A stretch of 64,000 nt of DNA from Armillaria gallica (Eukaryota; Basidiomycota; Agaricomycetes; Agaricales; Physalacriaceae), in assembly GCA_037576215.1 (NCBI GenBank), contig JBANDB010000015.1, positions 1,054,001 through 1,118,000 on the forward strand, given 5' to 3'. Under the pieces are notes generated by a model. It ran no database searches. It saw only the letters and a list, made by a program, of their open reading frames with translations, and was not told where the DNA came from. How positions within the stretch are numbered: the first letter of the stretch is position 1; each line of letters begins with the position of its first letter. The position numbers and the translations under genes are program-made. This document shows, piece after piece, positions 1 through 10,672 of the stretch.

Positions 1-1798
1 GAGACCGCCACATCCTGTGTACACAGCGGACTATGCGACCTACGTACAGATTGTAACATGGTTTCTGGATACACCTGCTCCTGAAGCTCCCTTCAGTGTT
101 CATCGGATGGCGTTGGCGGGTAAGGAATTGGGAAAGGATGTCGGACAGTGGTTCGGGCCCAGTACTGCTGCTGGTGCCATCAAGTACGCGTCATATGCTA
201 TTTTAAACTGTTCAAGCTGTCTGATATATCATGCTATAGGGCTTTAGTTCGGGCATTTCCAGAATCGGGGTTAGGCGTGTCTGTAGCGACCGATGGGGTG
301 CTTTTCCAAAGTGACGTATTCCAGGCATCGTACAGCTCTCGGCAGAGATACCACCATGGGAAGGTCCCTGCGCAGTGGGGTGACAGGCCTGTTTTACTGT
401 TATTGGGTATACGACTCGGATTGGATGGGGTTAATCCTATTTATTATGATACCATAAAAGTATGTTCCCTCTTCCGCTCCCGATTTCGCTACTAACGTCC
501 CGCCTAAGTTACTCTATACTTTCCCCCAATCCGTCGGCATTGCCGGTGGCCGTCCGAGTTCGTCATATTATTTCGTTGGTTCACAGGCCGACAACCTATT
601 TTATCTGGATCCTCATCATGCGAGACCAACTGTCCCTCTGAGACTGCCTGTAGAAGTCGGCTCACCAGACAATGAACCAGATCATCGGAGGAGAACCAAG
701 AGGGGATCATCGTCAACCGCGTCTTCAACGGGCCACCAACGTGCGCCTACGTCACCTTCCTCGTCGATCCGCACCGGATCTTCGACGTTTTCTTATCATG
801 CTCCGACCTCGCCATCACCTCTGCAGCATCAATTCTCGGAGTCCGGATCATCCTCATCATCGTCGAACCAGATTCTGAGTCCGTCAGAAATGGACCAGAG
901 TGAGAATACGACAGAGGGGAATTTGGACCGGCTGCAAGAGCATTTTGTGAATGCTTACAGCGCTGCGGAGCTGAAGACGTTCCACTGCGAACGTGTCCGG
1001 AAGATGCCATTAAGTGGGCTGGACCCGAGCATGCTGATAGGCTTCTTGTGCAGAGATGAGGCTGATTGGATCGACTTTAGGCGCAGAGTTGGTGATGTGA
1101 GTTTGACCTTTTCCGTTTTGGAATATTGTCTCTGATGTCAGATGCAGCTACCGCGCACGATATTTTCTGTCCAAGATGAGCCACCCACATGGCCCGCTGA
1201 TTCCGATGATAACATGGGATTGGAGAGTATCTCAGATCCGGACGATTTGGACATGGATATGGAGGAGGAGGGCGACGATGAGGACCGGGAGCTGGACGCA
1301 CGGTCCGCGTCGACCTCCAGTGCACATCTCAGTAGTGCCTCAACCTCGAGGACCAAGAGCTCAGAGCTGGATACTGAGGAGGATCCTGTTGATCCAATAA
1401 CGCCTGGTCCTGGATCGAAGTTTGAGTTTCCCGATCCCCCAGGTTCGAATAAACCGCACCACCGGCCCAAGGCGGAGGAGGGAGGTGTGTTTGTTGAAGC
1501 GCTCGACGACATGGAGGATGATGACGAGTGGGTGGATCCAGTGCTTACGCCGACGGCCGTGCCGCCTCCTCCGCCACCAAAGAAGAAGAAGGGAAAGAAG
1601 AAGCAGGTTCCCGTACCTGTCCCGATGGTGAACTTCCCGTCGGCGCCTGGCGGAGAGGATGGCGGGCGAGGGGATGTATCGCATGAGCGGCAGAGGAGGC
1701 AGTCTATGGGTTTGAGCCTGAAGATGAACAACAGTCGGGGAAGAGATGGAGGGAGGACTCAGAGCGGTGGGGTGAAGGGTGTGTTAACAGGGGATTAG
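1..1798 (+). CDS. ATG4: Autophagy cysteine protease ATG4, 5'-partial
   Basis: ATG4 cleaves the C-terminal tail of Atg8 and later releases Atg8 from phosphatidylethanolamine on autophagosome membranes. The window starts inside the gene, so the N-terminus and the catalytic Cys are missing. Four exons join in frame: 1-183, 240-459, 509-1096, 1142-1798; introns are 45-56 nt with GT..AG ends. Visible family signatures are [18 protein letters not shown] in exon 1, [21 protein letters not shown] in exon 2 and LDPHHARP in exon 3, which holds the catalytic Asp and His. Exon 4 is an acidic, Ser/Pro/Lys-rich tail, common in basidiomycete ATG4. It contains DDEWVDP, which resembles an Atg8-interacting (LIR) segment; that role is inference. 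The frame is open with no disruption, so the gene looks functional. Only the left boundary is undefined. Confidence 0.93.
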
Positions 1799-2981
1799 GT
1801 TTATGGATGGATCGCCTTCGTCTTCGTCTTCGTCTTCTTTTTTGATATGTTGTGACTTATGTTTGAACATTTATTGTAATCATATGACCAGGCTTATAGG
1901 TCTTACAAGCTCAAGATTAAATCCAGTGCTCTTATTTGTGCGCACTACGGAAGGAAATCGACACGCATGGGCGACTGGGAATATTTTCGCTAAAAGGTCG
2001 GGTCGTGGAAGCCTTTTTCGGAGGTTGGATGGGCTGACGGTTGGCTTGGTGGTGAGAAATAGAAACGAAGCGATCACGTGTTGGACGGCAACGCGTCGTA
2101 ATTTTATCCGTTCAAAGGCCGAAAAACAGTCTAGGCATGCTTCTAGAGGACATTCCGGACTGCGTCTAACATCTTGTGATAGTACACATTCAAGCGGAAA
2201 ATGACTGTAACGTTGAAGGTCTGAAACACAATACATACACATGGAAAGGCAACATTATGCATATAGCAGAATCATTTTCAGAAAGGATGGTAATACAACA
2301 ACACCGCTGGACATTCCTGCGTTAGGGAGTTTGGACCATGTAATTAGGTGGTGCAGGCGAAGTGTTTTTTGACTTTTATTGACAGCTAGGTTATGAAACG
2401 CTTCAAAAACGACCAAAGTATAAGTACTCGTTACGGCGTGTCGTAAGGAGATTGTTATGCGTCGTTCCGAGACGGCTTTCTTCGAGGTACATAGTACCTC
2501 GAAGAAACACCGGAGAAACCCAGAGCCTCGGTCGCGAGGATGTCGCCCGAAGCATGAAATCTTCCTAACATGAATGAGGCTACCTTCAACTTTCCTCAGC
2601 CATCTCCTACAAGTTCCAGTATTGATTGTGTCAGGACTCTGTAGAAGACACTCTGACTGACGAAGGATTCACTCCACATGATAAATGCACCAGATACGAA
2701 CTTGAAGTTGAAATACTTAAACGTTCGTCCTTCCTATTCAGTCTATTCCATCACAAACGGCATGTTTCAGCACAGGGTGTTGATGGGAAATAGACGTTTA
2801 ACATGCCCTGATTCTCCACTTATGTTATTTATCATTCAATGATAGTCATCTTTATGAATTGCGTCTCCAGGGGGAGCGTGAGCTTTTCCACAGTGATCGC
2901 CGAGCCCTGTATTAGTTTTCCAATTTTAGTCTCTCCCGTCTAATAAGTAGACGCCCAATCTGTCCTCTACCTACAGCTGTC
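1799..2981. other. Intergenic, no gene recognised
   Basis: About 1.2 kb between ATG4 and a small secreted-protein gene. Open frames here are short, overlap on both strands and match nothing I recognise. The one structured feature is the perfect hairpin at 2478-2506. The right end should hold the promoter of the gene starting at 2982. Confidence 0.5.
2478..2506. repeat. Perfect 13-bp inverted repeat with 3-nt loop
   Basis: The left arm TTCTTCGAGGTAC at 2478-2490 is exactly complementary to 2494-2506, with ATA as the loop. It lies about 475 bp upstream of the small secreted-protein gene and 680 bp downstream of ATG4. No T-tract or transposon feature was seen beside it. Confidence 0.8.
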
Positions 2982-3393
2982 ATGCTTCTTCGACTCCTCC
3001 CCTCGCTCCTTGCCCTCCTCGCACTCTTGTTCTTAGAAGCATCAGCGTGGCCTACACCCAGCCACCTTCGCGTTAAACCAGCTGGCTTGATACCATTAAA
3101 GGCGGAGATTCATGATGGAGCACAACGGGAAGAGTACGTCTCCGCAGGGAGCGGGCCTCTCGGGTATGTCGTGCTACTCTGTCTCGTGCTCGCCGTCAAT
3201 TTTAAGTGCTCCACAGGACATACTCTGACAAAGTGTTAGTGGAAGAATATGGAAACGACCTTGCTGTGTCACAATCAAACTATGACTCGCAACCATGGCA
3301 TAACGTCGTACGTTTCCTTGTCTTTTCATGGTCATTCGTACTTATCGGGGTGACCAGGAAGCAGTAGAAGGTCCGGGAGAGGGGTACCTCTGA
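2982..3393 (+). CDS. Small secreted protein, three exons (predicted)
   Basis: The ATG at 2982 opens a strong signal peptide: MLLRLLP, then a Leu/Ala-rich core ending near ASA-W at residue 22. Read without splicing the frame is 85 codons. A GTATGT donor at 3164 and CAG at 3216 give a 53-nt intron, and GTACGT at 3308 with CCAG at 3357 gives a 50-nt intron. Both sizes are typical of this window and both keep the frame. The spliced product is 102 aa, and the mature part of about 80 aa ends in an acidic, Gly-rich tail (VEAVEGPGEGYL). No cysteine pattern or known domain is seen. If the second intron were retained, translation would stop at 3367 after a hydrophobic stretch. Role unknown; a secreted effector-like or wall protein is only a guess. 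Confidence 0.5.
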
Positions 3394-4689
3394 CCTTTCG
3401 TTCAGTTCTTGGGCTGGGTTCCAGAAGAGGATGATTTTGGGAGAGAACCCGTAGCGGTTGGATCTTCAGAGAGGGATACATAAGTCGCAAGCGTGACAGA
3501 TGCGAAATTGGGGTGTAGGGGACCTTTTTTGCGGATTCCTAAAATCGAGCATTGCTCGAATGGAGCTAAACGTATTTCGCTGATCACGTCATATACTTAG
3601 AGAGTAATGACAGTGGCGCTGCGCGCTATACCATTGACAATGACTTGTCCCAAAACTGTTGTCGTTATATCTAGTTTGAAAATCTATCAAGTTCAAGGGG
3701 CGGACGCTTGCGGTACATGTAGCCCTCCGATCCTGCCCGACGAGCTGCGAATTCGAAAACGACACTTTTTTCATGGCAAATTGTACTATGATATATGCTG
3801 ATTTCATCGACGCTTCTTTTTCTATATGCATGAAAGACCTTAGACTCTTACACTTGGGACTGGTAGGTCAGTTTGATGGCACCGAACCCTGGTGTTACTG
3901 GGTCCGTCTTTAGGATCTCAATTGGTTTCCCATCTTGACCTGACGAGGGTAAATATATCAAGCCATCAATAAAGGAAATGCCTCCATAGCACTCACCTCG
4001 ATAGATGACTACGATCACATTTAAAGCACCAGCCCTTACGAACGAAACGTAGCGCGAAGTCAACACTATTTCTTATCTTCATCGATTACTTGCTGACGTC
4101 TTGTACAACTGATACAATATGGACTTTCCGTGCCTTTCTTCAAGCTGGGAGGACGCGCCGGAATTACAGACACTCGTTGATACGGAGCCCATGGGAAAGT
4201 CTGTCGATGCTCTTCTGGGGAAAAAGAAGAGAGTGCATCTCTTCAACGCCTACGAGTTGGATATCGCCGACGTTCGCGAAGGCGTCCTCGAGTGTGGCCA
4301 GGCGCATCTGCTAGGACGTTACTTCGCCAACACAGCAGGGAAGACGATGATGAGGTTGCAGGAAAGGTTACGAGAAGTACCCATGCTCATGCTGTATGCT
4401 GCCAGTAGTATCCGGTTACAGATGTCCTGGCTTTGTCCCGGCCCCAGTGTGCCGGACGCCCATCGGGGCCGCTTCTATGGCGCTGAACGTCGAAAACATA
4501 TGACAACCGAGAGCGCACTGAGTTTTTGAGCTTCATAGGTTGCTTGAGGCTAGACTGTAGCTAGAACGTCGCAGCTGAAGGTGTTTGTCGACGCGTAGGC
4601 TTTGAAGCGTACCGTCGGCGTCATGTACCATCACGTGCGGTGCACCTTTCCGCCACGGGTTAGGAGTCTTTTTTCTTTGCTCTACATTC
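3394..4689. other. Intergenic; one weak 136-codon frame
   Basis: No family was recognised in this 1.3 kb. The frame at 4119-4529 (+) starts with ATG and codes for an unremarkable 136-aa chain. A 72-codon minus frame at 3848-4066 has protein-like composition (GGISFIDGLIYLP). Either may be a remnant or chance; neither shows a domain, signal peptide or splice structure that I could confirm. Confidence 0.35.
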
Positions 4690-6078
4690 ATGTCCGCCCC
4701 AGAAAATTCCGAACACGCCATTCTGACCTATATAAAAGTCAGCAAGAGCATCGAAAAACTGACAGAACGCCACAAAAGCCTCGTGGTGAAACGCGACTCA
4801 CCGGTTTCAAAAGCCCTGGACAGCGTCGTCTCCTATCCATTCGTCTCCTTCACCCTTGATTACCTCAACGGGGACTGCGACTTCGGCGGCCCGAATAAAA
4901 CGCCCTTTGGCACACTCGGCTCCCCGAACATCGATGCCATTCGTGCCCAGAGCCAACCGTCTTCCTTCGGCAAGGGCGACCAGACCGTCACAGACCCTGC
5001 GTACCGCGACGGCCGCGAGATCCTTGGAAAGGAGATTACCTGTCCGTCCGACTCGGACTACACCGCCTCTCTCCTCTTCCTCCGCCTCGACCTCAAGACG
5101 GTCCTCGAAGCGACCCTATTCGTCGGCAAGGAGGTCGATGTCAGGCTTCACAAGCTCGCAATGTACGACAAGGGCGGGCACTTTGACTGGCACCGCAACT
5201 CGACCCACGGGAAGAACCACCATGCGACTGTCCTAGTCGCGCTCAACACCTCCTGGTCAGGCGGCGCGTTTCATCTCCGGCACGACGGTAACGAGATGGC
5301 CGTGGACATGCATTCCAAAATCACCGGCGCCTCCGAACCCCAGCCTTACATCAACCTCAAAGCCGTAGCATTCTACACTGACATCGAGCACAAAGTCGAG
5401 CCTGTCACGTCGGGCACGCGGTTGGTCCTCCAATACGACGTGTTCGTATGTACGGGCCCATCACCCCTTGCTTATACTCCTGGGGAGTACGAATTCACGA
5501 CCCTCGATGTCGTGAGAGGAAAATCGCGCATGGATTTCATGGGGGAAGACTATCGGCCCGGGCCGTCACACGATAACGAGCTTCAGTTCCCATCGTCCTC
5601 TCCTGGCGACGTCCAGGCTCTGGTTGCTGCAACCCAGAAAGTTGTTTCCAGTGGTACAGAAGAGATAGGCGTCCCGCTTCGCCACCTCTACCGGCAATCC
5701 AGCATCTGCAAGGAGTACCTGAAAGGGGTTGATGCTGTCATATACGCTGCGCTGAGTGCTGTATTCGACATATCGCTGGTCCCAGTGATCCTGCACGAAA
5801 ACTCGGACCATTCTTCATGCGGTGAGTGGTCCGATTCCGAACCCAAGTCAGTTATATCGGCGTACAAGGTCATCGAGGGAGAGGAGGACGAGGATGAGGA
5901 CGAGGACGAGGGTGCCAGGAAGAGGGTAAAACGATCCACCGAGTTCCATTTGAGCAGTGTTTCAGACCTCGTGGAGATAAGCAGGAAGGACTACATCGAT
6001 CACACGGGTAATGAGGCGCAGGAAGCGGAGTGTAGGTATTTTGGAGGAGGCATGTTCCTCAGGGCTAAGAACGCGTAG
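4690..6078 (+). CDS. 2-oxoglutarate/Fe(II)-dependent oxygenase, prolyl-4-hydroxylase-like
   Basis: A single-exon frame of 462 codons. The double-stranded beta-helix iron site is visible: HFD (His164, Asp166) in GGHFDWHRNS, the distal His234 in DIEHKVEP, and the 2-oxoglutarate-binding Arg244 in GTRLVLQY. The spacing between the HxD and the distal His is normal for P4H-like fungal oxygenases, so catalysis (hydroxylation of a protein side chain or small molecule with O2 and 2-oxoglutarate) is plausible; the substrate is unknown. There is no signal peptide or membrane segment. A run of Glu/Asp followed by RKRVKR near residues 398-416 looks like an acidic patch plus a basic nuclear-type signal. 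Degraded pieces of a related gene occur at about 24325-24485 and 28120-28405, so the family has been copied around this region. Confidence 0.85.
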   Translation: MSAPENSEHAILTYIKVSKSIEKLTERHKSLVVKRDSPVSKALDSVVSYPFVSFTLDYLNGDCDFGGPNKTPFGTLGSPNIDAIRAQSQPSSFGKGDQTVTDPAYRDGREILGKEITCPSDSDYTASLLFLRLDLKTVLEATLFVGKEVDVRLHKLAMYDKGGHFDWHRNSTHGKNHHATVLVALNTSWSGGAFHLRHDGNEMAVDMHSKITGASEPQPYINLKAVAFYTDIEHKVEPVTSGTRLVLQYDVFVCTGPSPLAYTPGEYEFTTLDVVRGKSRMDFMGEDYRPGPSHDNELQFPSSSPGDVQALVAATQKVVSSGTEEIGVPLRHLYRQSSICKEYLKGVDAVIYAALSAVFDISLVPVILHENSDHSSCGEWSDSEPKSVISAYKVIEGEEDEDEDEDEGARKRVKRSTEFHLSSVSDLVEISRKDYIDHTGNEAQEAECRYFGGGMFLRAKNA

Positions 6079-6349
6079 ACGGTCAAAATGTAATTCTTCT
6101 TCCTATGTGGGGGAGTACCACCACGGCTCGCATGGTTTCTGGTTGCGGTTAACACTAGACCCCGACAGTCACTGGGCCTGTGTAAGCAGCGAAGTGATAA
6201 TTTGTATCGCTCGAAGTCGAAAGGTAACTTCAACAGGTAGTGCAATGTTTTATTCGCTACCGCCTACAAAGCCATCAATCCATGTTTTGAAACGGGTAAC
6301 CAAGTTCACGTACGCAGTCAAAGGCCCAAATTAAAATGCACGAACCTGG

Positions 6350-6680
6350 GGGCGTTTCCCCTTGCAATCAAAACGTTGCTCCTCCCCAGGATCATCGGAT
6401 CAATATCTTCATAGGCTTCGACAGTGACACGCCACACTGCTTGTCTCAATCAAACGGACGAGCAAGACGATGTCTCGTTCTGTACACTTCCAAAAACTGA
6501 ATATTCTGCATAACTCATGAGGCAGAGTCTGGATGATGAAGAACGATAGAGTTAGGCTATCGATAGCGAGGGATACGAGGGGAGCCGTTGCAAGCTGGAA
6601 AGCGGTGATAGGCATTCGTCCTTTCGCCGGGGTCCTTCGTCAGAGTGTGAGCTCGTGGGGCATCGCATGCGGAGACAGAT
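6350..6680 (-). pseudogene. Truncated copy of the neighbouring F-box gene (C-terminal part)
   Basis: The minus strand around 6409-6615 reads ITAFQLATAPLVSLAIDSLTL.., matching IAAFQLATAPLTSLSIDDLSL in the intact gene at 7126-8082. The flanking DNA also aligns, including the stretch ending in the 3' coding part. The copy lacks the F-box and most of the leucine-rich part and is frame-broken. It lies about 0.8 kb downstream, in the same orientation, as expected of a partial tandem duplication. Confidence 0.75.
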
Positions 6681-7125
6681 GTTTGCAAACTTCGATATTC
6701 AGAGAGGAGTTGTGGCTTCCACGGTGCAATGGTAGTCTTGGTCCTCTTCGAAATACTTGGCACATTATTGGTCGCTGCTAACATGAAGTCAGACCTACGT
6801 AGCCGAGAATCAGCAACGAAACAGGTCGGACAGTGATGGTTATGCACCGCTGTGTTCGAAGTCGGCGCCGAAACTCCCCCAAGATACGCCGAACAGAAAA
6901 GGAAAGTGACACCCACTAAAATATTAAACAATCGCATCGCTCTGTTTTACCGAAATAGACCAGCCGGCACATAAGAATTGTCGTACACGACCACGGAGTA
7001 GTCCTGAAACATGCCATACACTCGGAGTGAAAAGCGAAATTCAAAACGATGTTCGTTCGACTATGCAGAAGCTCATCAGTACATGTTATTGAATGTGAAC
7101 CGAACTCACCTACAAAGTCAAGGAC

Positions 7126-8082
7126 TCATTTGATAGACGTGAGCGTGAAGGTAACCTCTTTCCTTGCGTTTAAAGCGTCTATCCTTCCCCAGAACACCAG
7201 ATCATAGGGTTCGTAAATATATCCACTGAAAGTGACATGTCGCATTATGCCACAGTCCAAACGATGCTCTATTAACTGGATGAGCGAGCTAATGGATTTT
7301 TTCGAAAACATCTTGCGAGTCATGATATACAGCTTCTGTGCTTGAGGAAGAGTCTGAATGATGGAGGGAGGGAGACTCAGGTCGTCGATGCTGAGGGATG
7401 TGAGAGGAGCCGTTGCAAGCTGAAAAGCAGCGATAGGTACTTGGCTGATTCCGGTGGCCCTGCCTTTAAGTATGAGCTCGCGCAAATTGATGGGGCATTG
7501 TACGGGAGGGTGTTGGTTAGGCGAATAGTAGTCGTCAAAACTGATACAACAAGTCTCTAGCGAGGGCGTGGAAAACAAAGAGAAAGGGAAGGAAGTAGGC
7601 AATGTAATCGTGAGATGCCTGAGGTTTGGGAAGTCGAAAACATCTGGCAATGTCAACATCCTCATTGTCTCGGGAGTGCAGTGGGAAAGTGACGCGAAAC
7701 GATGTGATTGTGCGTAAAGCGTTTGGTAGAACACTTTGGTGCTGAGATCACTACCCACCAATGCATGCGCGTGATCGATGGTGATGTGAAGAGAGAGGTT
7801 GGCAGACCTCGAGAGGTATTCAGAAAGGGCTTGTACACTCCACGGGTAATGACTGCACAGGTAGTCCTGCTGGGCCGGAGTACAGGCGGGCGGGCTACCC
7901 GAGATGTTGAGATGAGTCCATGATGTTGGATCCGACAAAATAATTGAGCGCCAGAAGCTGCACACACGACCAAGGAGCCAAAGGCCTTGAGTAACGTTTA
8001 ACGAGTAGTCGTTTGGTACCAGAGAAAATATCGCGGAGAAGATCTCCGGCGGTATTCGGGCGATTACTTTCTGAGTGTCCAT
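7126..8082 (-). CDS. F-box protein with leucine-rich C-terminal region
   Basis: Intact single-exon gene of 318 codons. Residues about 5-50 (IARIPPEIFSAIFSLVP..., GLWLLGRVCSFWRSIIL...PTSW) match the F-box-like domain of Agaricomycete proteins. Such proteins recruit targets to SCF ubiquitin ligases by binding Skp1. The rest carries degenerate leucine-rich segments (LRHLTITLP, LETCCISFDD, LRELILKG) typical of the substrate-binding half; the target is unknown. The family is strongly expanded in Agaricomycetes. A truncated tandem copy lies at 6350-6680. A central fragment (residues about 110-185, FYQTLYAQSHRFASLS..) recurs almost unchanged at 38068-38278 beside a dispersed repeat, so parts of this gene have been mobilised. 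Confidence 0.85.
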   Translation of the reverse strand: MDTQKVIARIPPEIFSAIFSLVPNDYSLNVTQGLWLLGRVCSFWRSIILSDPTSWTHLNISGSPPACTPAQQDYLCSHYPWSVQALSEYLSRSANLSLHITIDHAHALVGSDLSTKVFYQTLYAQSHRFASLSHCTPETMRMLTLPDVFDFPNLRHLTITLPTSFPFSLFSTPSLETCCISFDDYYSPNQHPPVQCPINLRELILKGRATGISQVPIAAFQLATAPLTSLSIDDLSLPPSIIQTLPQAQKLYIMTRKMFSKKSISSLIQLIEHRLDCGIMRHVTFSGYIYEPYDLVFWGRIDALNARKEVTFTLTSIK

Positions 8083-8579
8083 GCTGGTCCTGTCACTTGG
8101 TAGCGTGTTCGATGATTATTTGGGCGGGCAGCGAAAGCCTGGATGTGGAGACGAGAACGACGACGTTGCGGTCGGGAGGACCACTGGTATTTGTGCATGT
8201 TGGGATCTATGGACAACTATGAGTCCAAACTTCTCAGGAGAACCGGACCGAAGGACCGGGACGTTCGTTTCCTTTCCCGCAATCACCACCACCAACACCT
8301 CTATCTGTACAATCCTTCGACGCCAGTGAGTTTCTTCTCCTACACTTATCTGCAACTCTGAAAAGGGTTCAGACACGAGGTTAGTTTGCGACCACCATCA
8401 AGTGTTCAAATTCGGAACGTCCAAAGTTCGGATAATTTTCGCCTATGCTCATCACGCGTCTATACATTGGCTTCTGTGGTGGTCGCTTTATACGACCATA
8501 ACTCTTCAAGTCGGCTCTACCTCGCTGATGTATGTTCCAGCGGGCCGCAATCACGAAACTTATCGGTCCGGCGCTTTGG

Positions 8580-8586
8580 TATATAA
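8580..8586 (+). promoter_or_regulatory. Possible TATA box of the mannanase gene
   Basis: TATATAA lies 40 bp upstream of the mannanase ATG at 8626. Position and sequence suit a core promoter with a very short leader; there is no independent support. Confidence 0.35.
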
Positions 8587-8625
8587 CTCCTGGCACTACG
8601 GGCAGCGAATGTTGACTTGGAGAGG

Positions 8626-10672
8626 ATGCATCTGCTCGCTTTTCTGTCTCTGGGCATATTCCTGCGCTCTGTGTTCGCTGCTGTTCCTGAGTGGGACCAA
8701 TGTGGTGGCATTGGATGGACAGGACAGACCAGTTCGTAACTTCACAACAATTCAGAATGCCGATCATAAGCTGATTCTATAATGGCAGCTTGCGATAGTG
8801 GTTCTGTTTGCATAGTTCTCAATGATTATTATTATCAGTGTCTCCCTGGAACGGCCGCGTCAACAACCGTTTCTTCCACCTCTTCCGCTACTTCAACTAC
8901 GGTCCCCGTGCCGTCTCCTACTAGTTCCAGTGGTTTTGTGACAACCTCAGGCACAGAGTTCCGACTCAATAGTTCCAAATTCACTGTTTTTGGGTATGAC
9001 ATTTGCATCGCCATGCCGTGATCAATATGATGTTCTGACGAACATCCTGACAGTTCCAACGCGTACTGGGTCGGGCTGATGGGCTATAGTACCTCTGATA
9101 TGAATGCAGCTTTTGCAGACATCGCAGCTACAGGTGCCACCGTCGTCCGTACATTGTAAGCTTTCGTACAGAATTTTACGGTGTTCTTATCTCAATGGGC
9201 GTTGCGTTTCTAGGGGCTTCAATGAGGTGACGAGTCCTAACGGGATTTATTACCAGAGTTGGTCCGGAAGTACGCCAACCGTCAACTTTGGTCCTACAGG
9301 TCTTCAAAACTTTGGTACGCTCAAAGCGTGGCCATGAAAATAAAGTAAATCTAACCTGTGGTCTACTTAGATGCCGTCGTTGCTGGTGCTGCTGCGCACG
9401 GATTACGGCTTATTGTTTCCTTGTCTGTGTCTATTTCTTCTGATAAAAAGAATATCACGCTGACTCTGTTTATCAGAACGAACAACTGGTAAAATGGTGC
9501 TGGACTCTTAGCCCTTCCATATTGACGGTGCGTCTTAGGTCTGACTACGGCGGAATGGACGTATACGTTAACCAAATTATCGGACCTGGCTCTGCGCATG
9601 ATTTATTCTATACCGATCCTGAGGTCATAGTAAGTGGTCTCAGAACTGCCGTTTCCTATTGTCACTGGTTGAACATGTATCTGTAGTCCGCTTATATGAA
9701 CTATGTCAAGGCATTCGTCTCGCGCTACGTGAACGAACCTACTATTTTAGGCTGGGAGCTCGCAAATGAACCTAGGTGCAGGGGAAGTACCGGGTAAGTA
9801 TACTATGAACTTAAGTCGAACCTCCCGGAATTCTGGCGCTGAATATCTATGTTGTGAACAGGACGGCCTCTGGCACGTGTACTACATCGACAATTACAAA
9901 ATGGGCCGCGGCGATTTCAGTGTACATCAAGTCGATCGATTCCAACCATCTAGTCGCGATAGGAGACGAGGGATTCTACAACGAACCCAGTGCACCGACT
10001 TATCCATACCAGTAAGCATTTTTGCCGAATTACGCGCTTATGCAAGCTAAACTAATACTTTCGGATTCAGAGGTAGCGAAGGTATCGACTTTGATGCAAA
10101 TCTCGCCATCAGTAGCATCGATTTTGGTACATTCCATGTGTGTGTCTTTATTGAGACTGAATTCCCGCTGAATCGTCACATTTACAGTCCTATCCTGTGC
10201 GTCTACTTCCTCCACAGAAATGAATAATCGATCTTATATGATTACAGGCCAGCTGGGGTCAAACCGGCGACCCTCAGGGATGGGGCGTACAATGGATCGC
10301 TGATCATGCAACTTCAATGAAGACTGCGGGAAAGCCCGTACTCATGGAGGAGTTTGGAGTCACCACTGGCAATCAAACTGCTGTTTATCAAGCCTGGTAC
10401 GAGGAAGTCGTCTCTTCGGGTCTCACCGGTGCTCTTATCTGGTAAGAAACAGTCTCGTTTACATTGTTGGTTTGGAGAAATTGAATTCTTTGTAGGCAAG
10501 CTGGTTCTTATTTATCATCGTACGTTCTGCGTTTGATTGTTTCGATGGAATTATCTGAGCTAAAGTCTATCCCAGTGGGGCGACTCCGGACGATGGATAC
10601 GCAATTTATCCCGACGATCCTGTATATGCCCTGGAAACCTCCTATGCGGCTATATTGAAAGCGCGAGCGTAG
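8626..10672 (+). CDS. Secreted endo-1,4-beta-mannanase, GH5 (subfamily 7 type) with N-terminal CBM1
   Basis: Hydrolyses internal beta-1,4-mannosidic bonds of mannans outside the cell. Fourteen exons join in frame: 8626-8731, 8789-8993, 9054-9155, 9214-9314, 9371-9422, 9477-9488, 9539-9629, 9687-9793, 9862-10011, 10071-10137, 10188-10196, 10248-10441, 10496-10519, 10576-10672, giving 438 aa. Order: signal peptide ([18 protein letters not shown]), CBM1 with four Cys ([16 protein letters not shown]), a Ser/Thr-rich linker, then the (beta/alpha)8 GH5 domain. Glu251 in WELANEPRC is the expected acid/base and Glu369 in VLMEEFG the nucleophile. Exons of 12 nt and 9 nt restore the conserved LTNNW and HSYPASWG segments, so they are required. 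No frame is broken. A mannanase with a cellulose-anchoring module suits a wood or litter decomposer. Confidence 0.93.

Noticed and set aside
1138..1731. 197-codon minus-strand frame opposite the ATG4 tail
   Set aside because: Ser/Gly homopolymers are the mirror of the acidic, Pro/Lys-rich ATG4 exon; no start context or domain.
4119..4529. 136-codon plus frame as a confident gene
   Set aside because: No domain, splice pattern or relative seen; left as a possibility in the intergenic entry.
5688..5939. Minus-strand frame with a poly-Ser stretch inside the oxygenase gene
   Set aside because: Mirror of the Glu/Asp run of the real gene.
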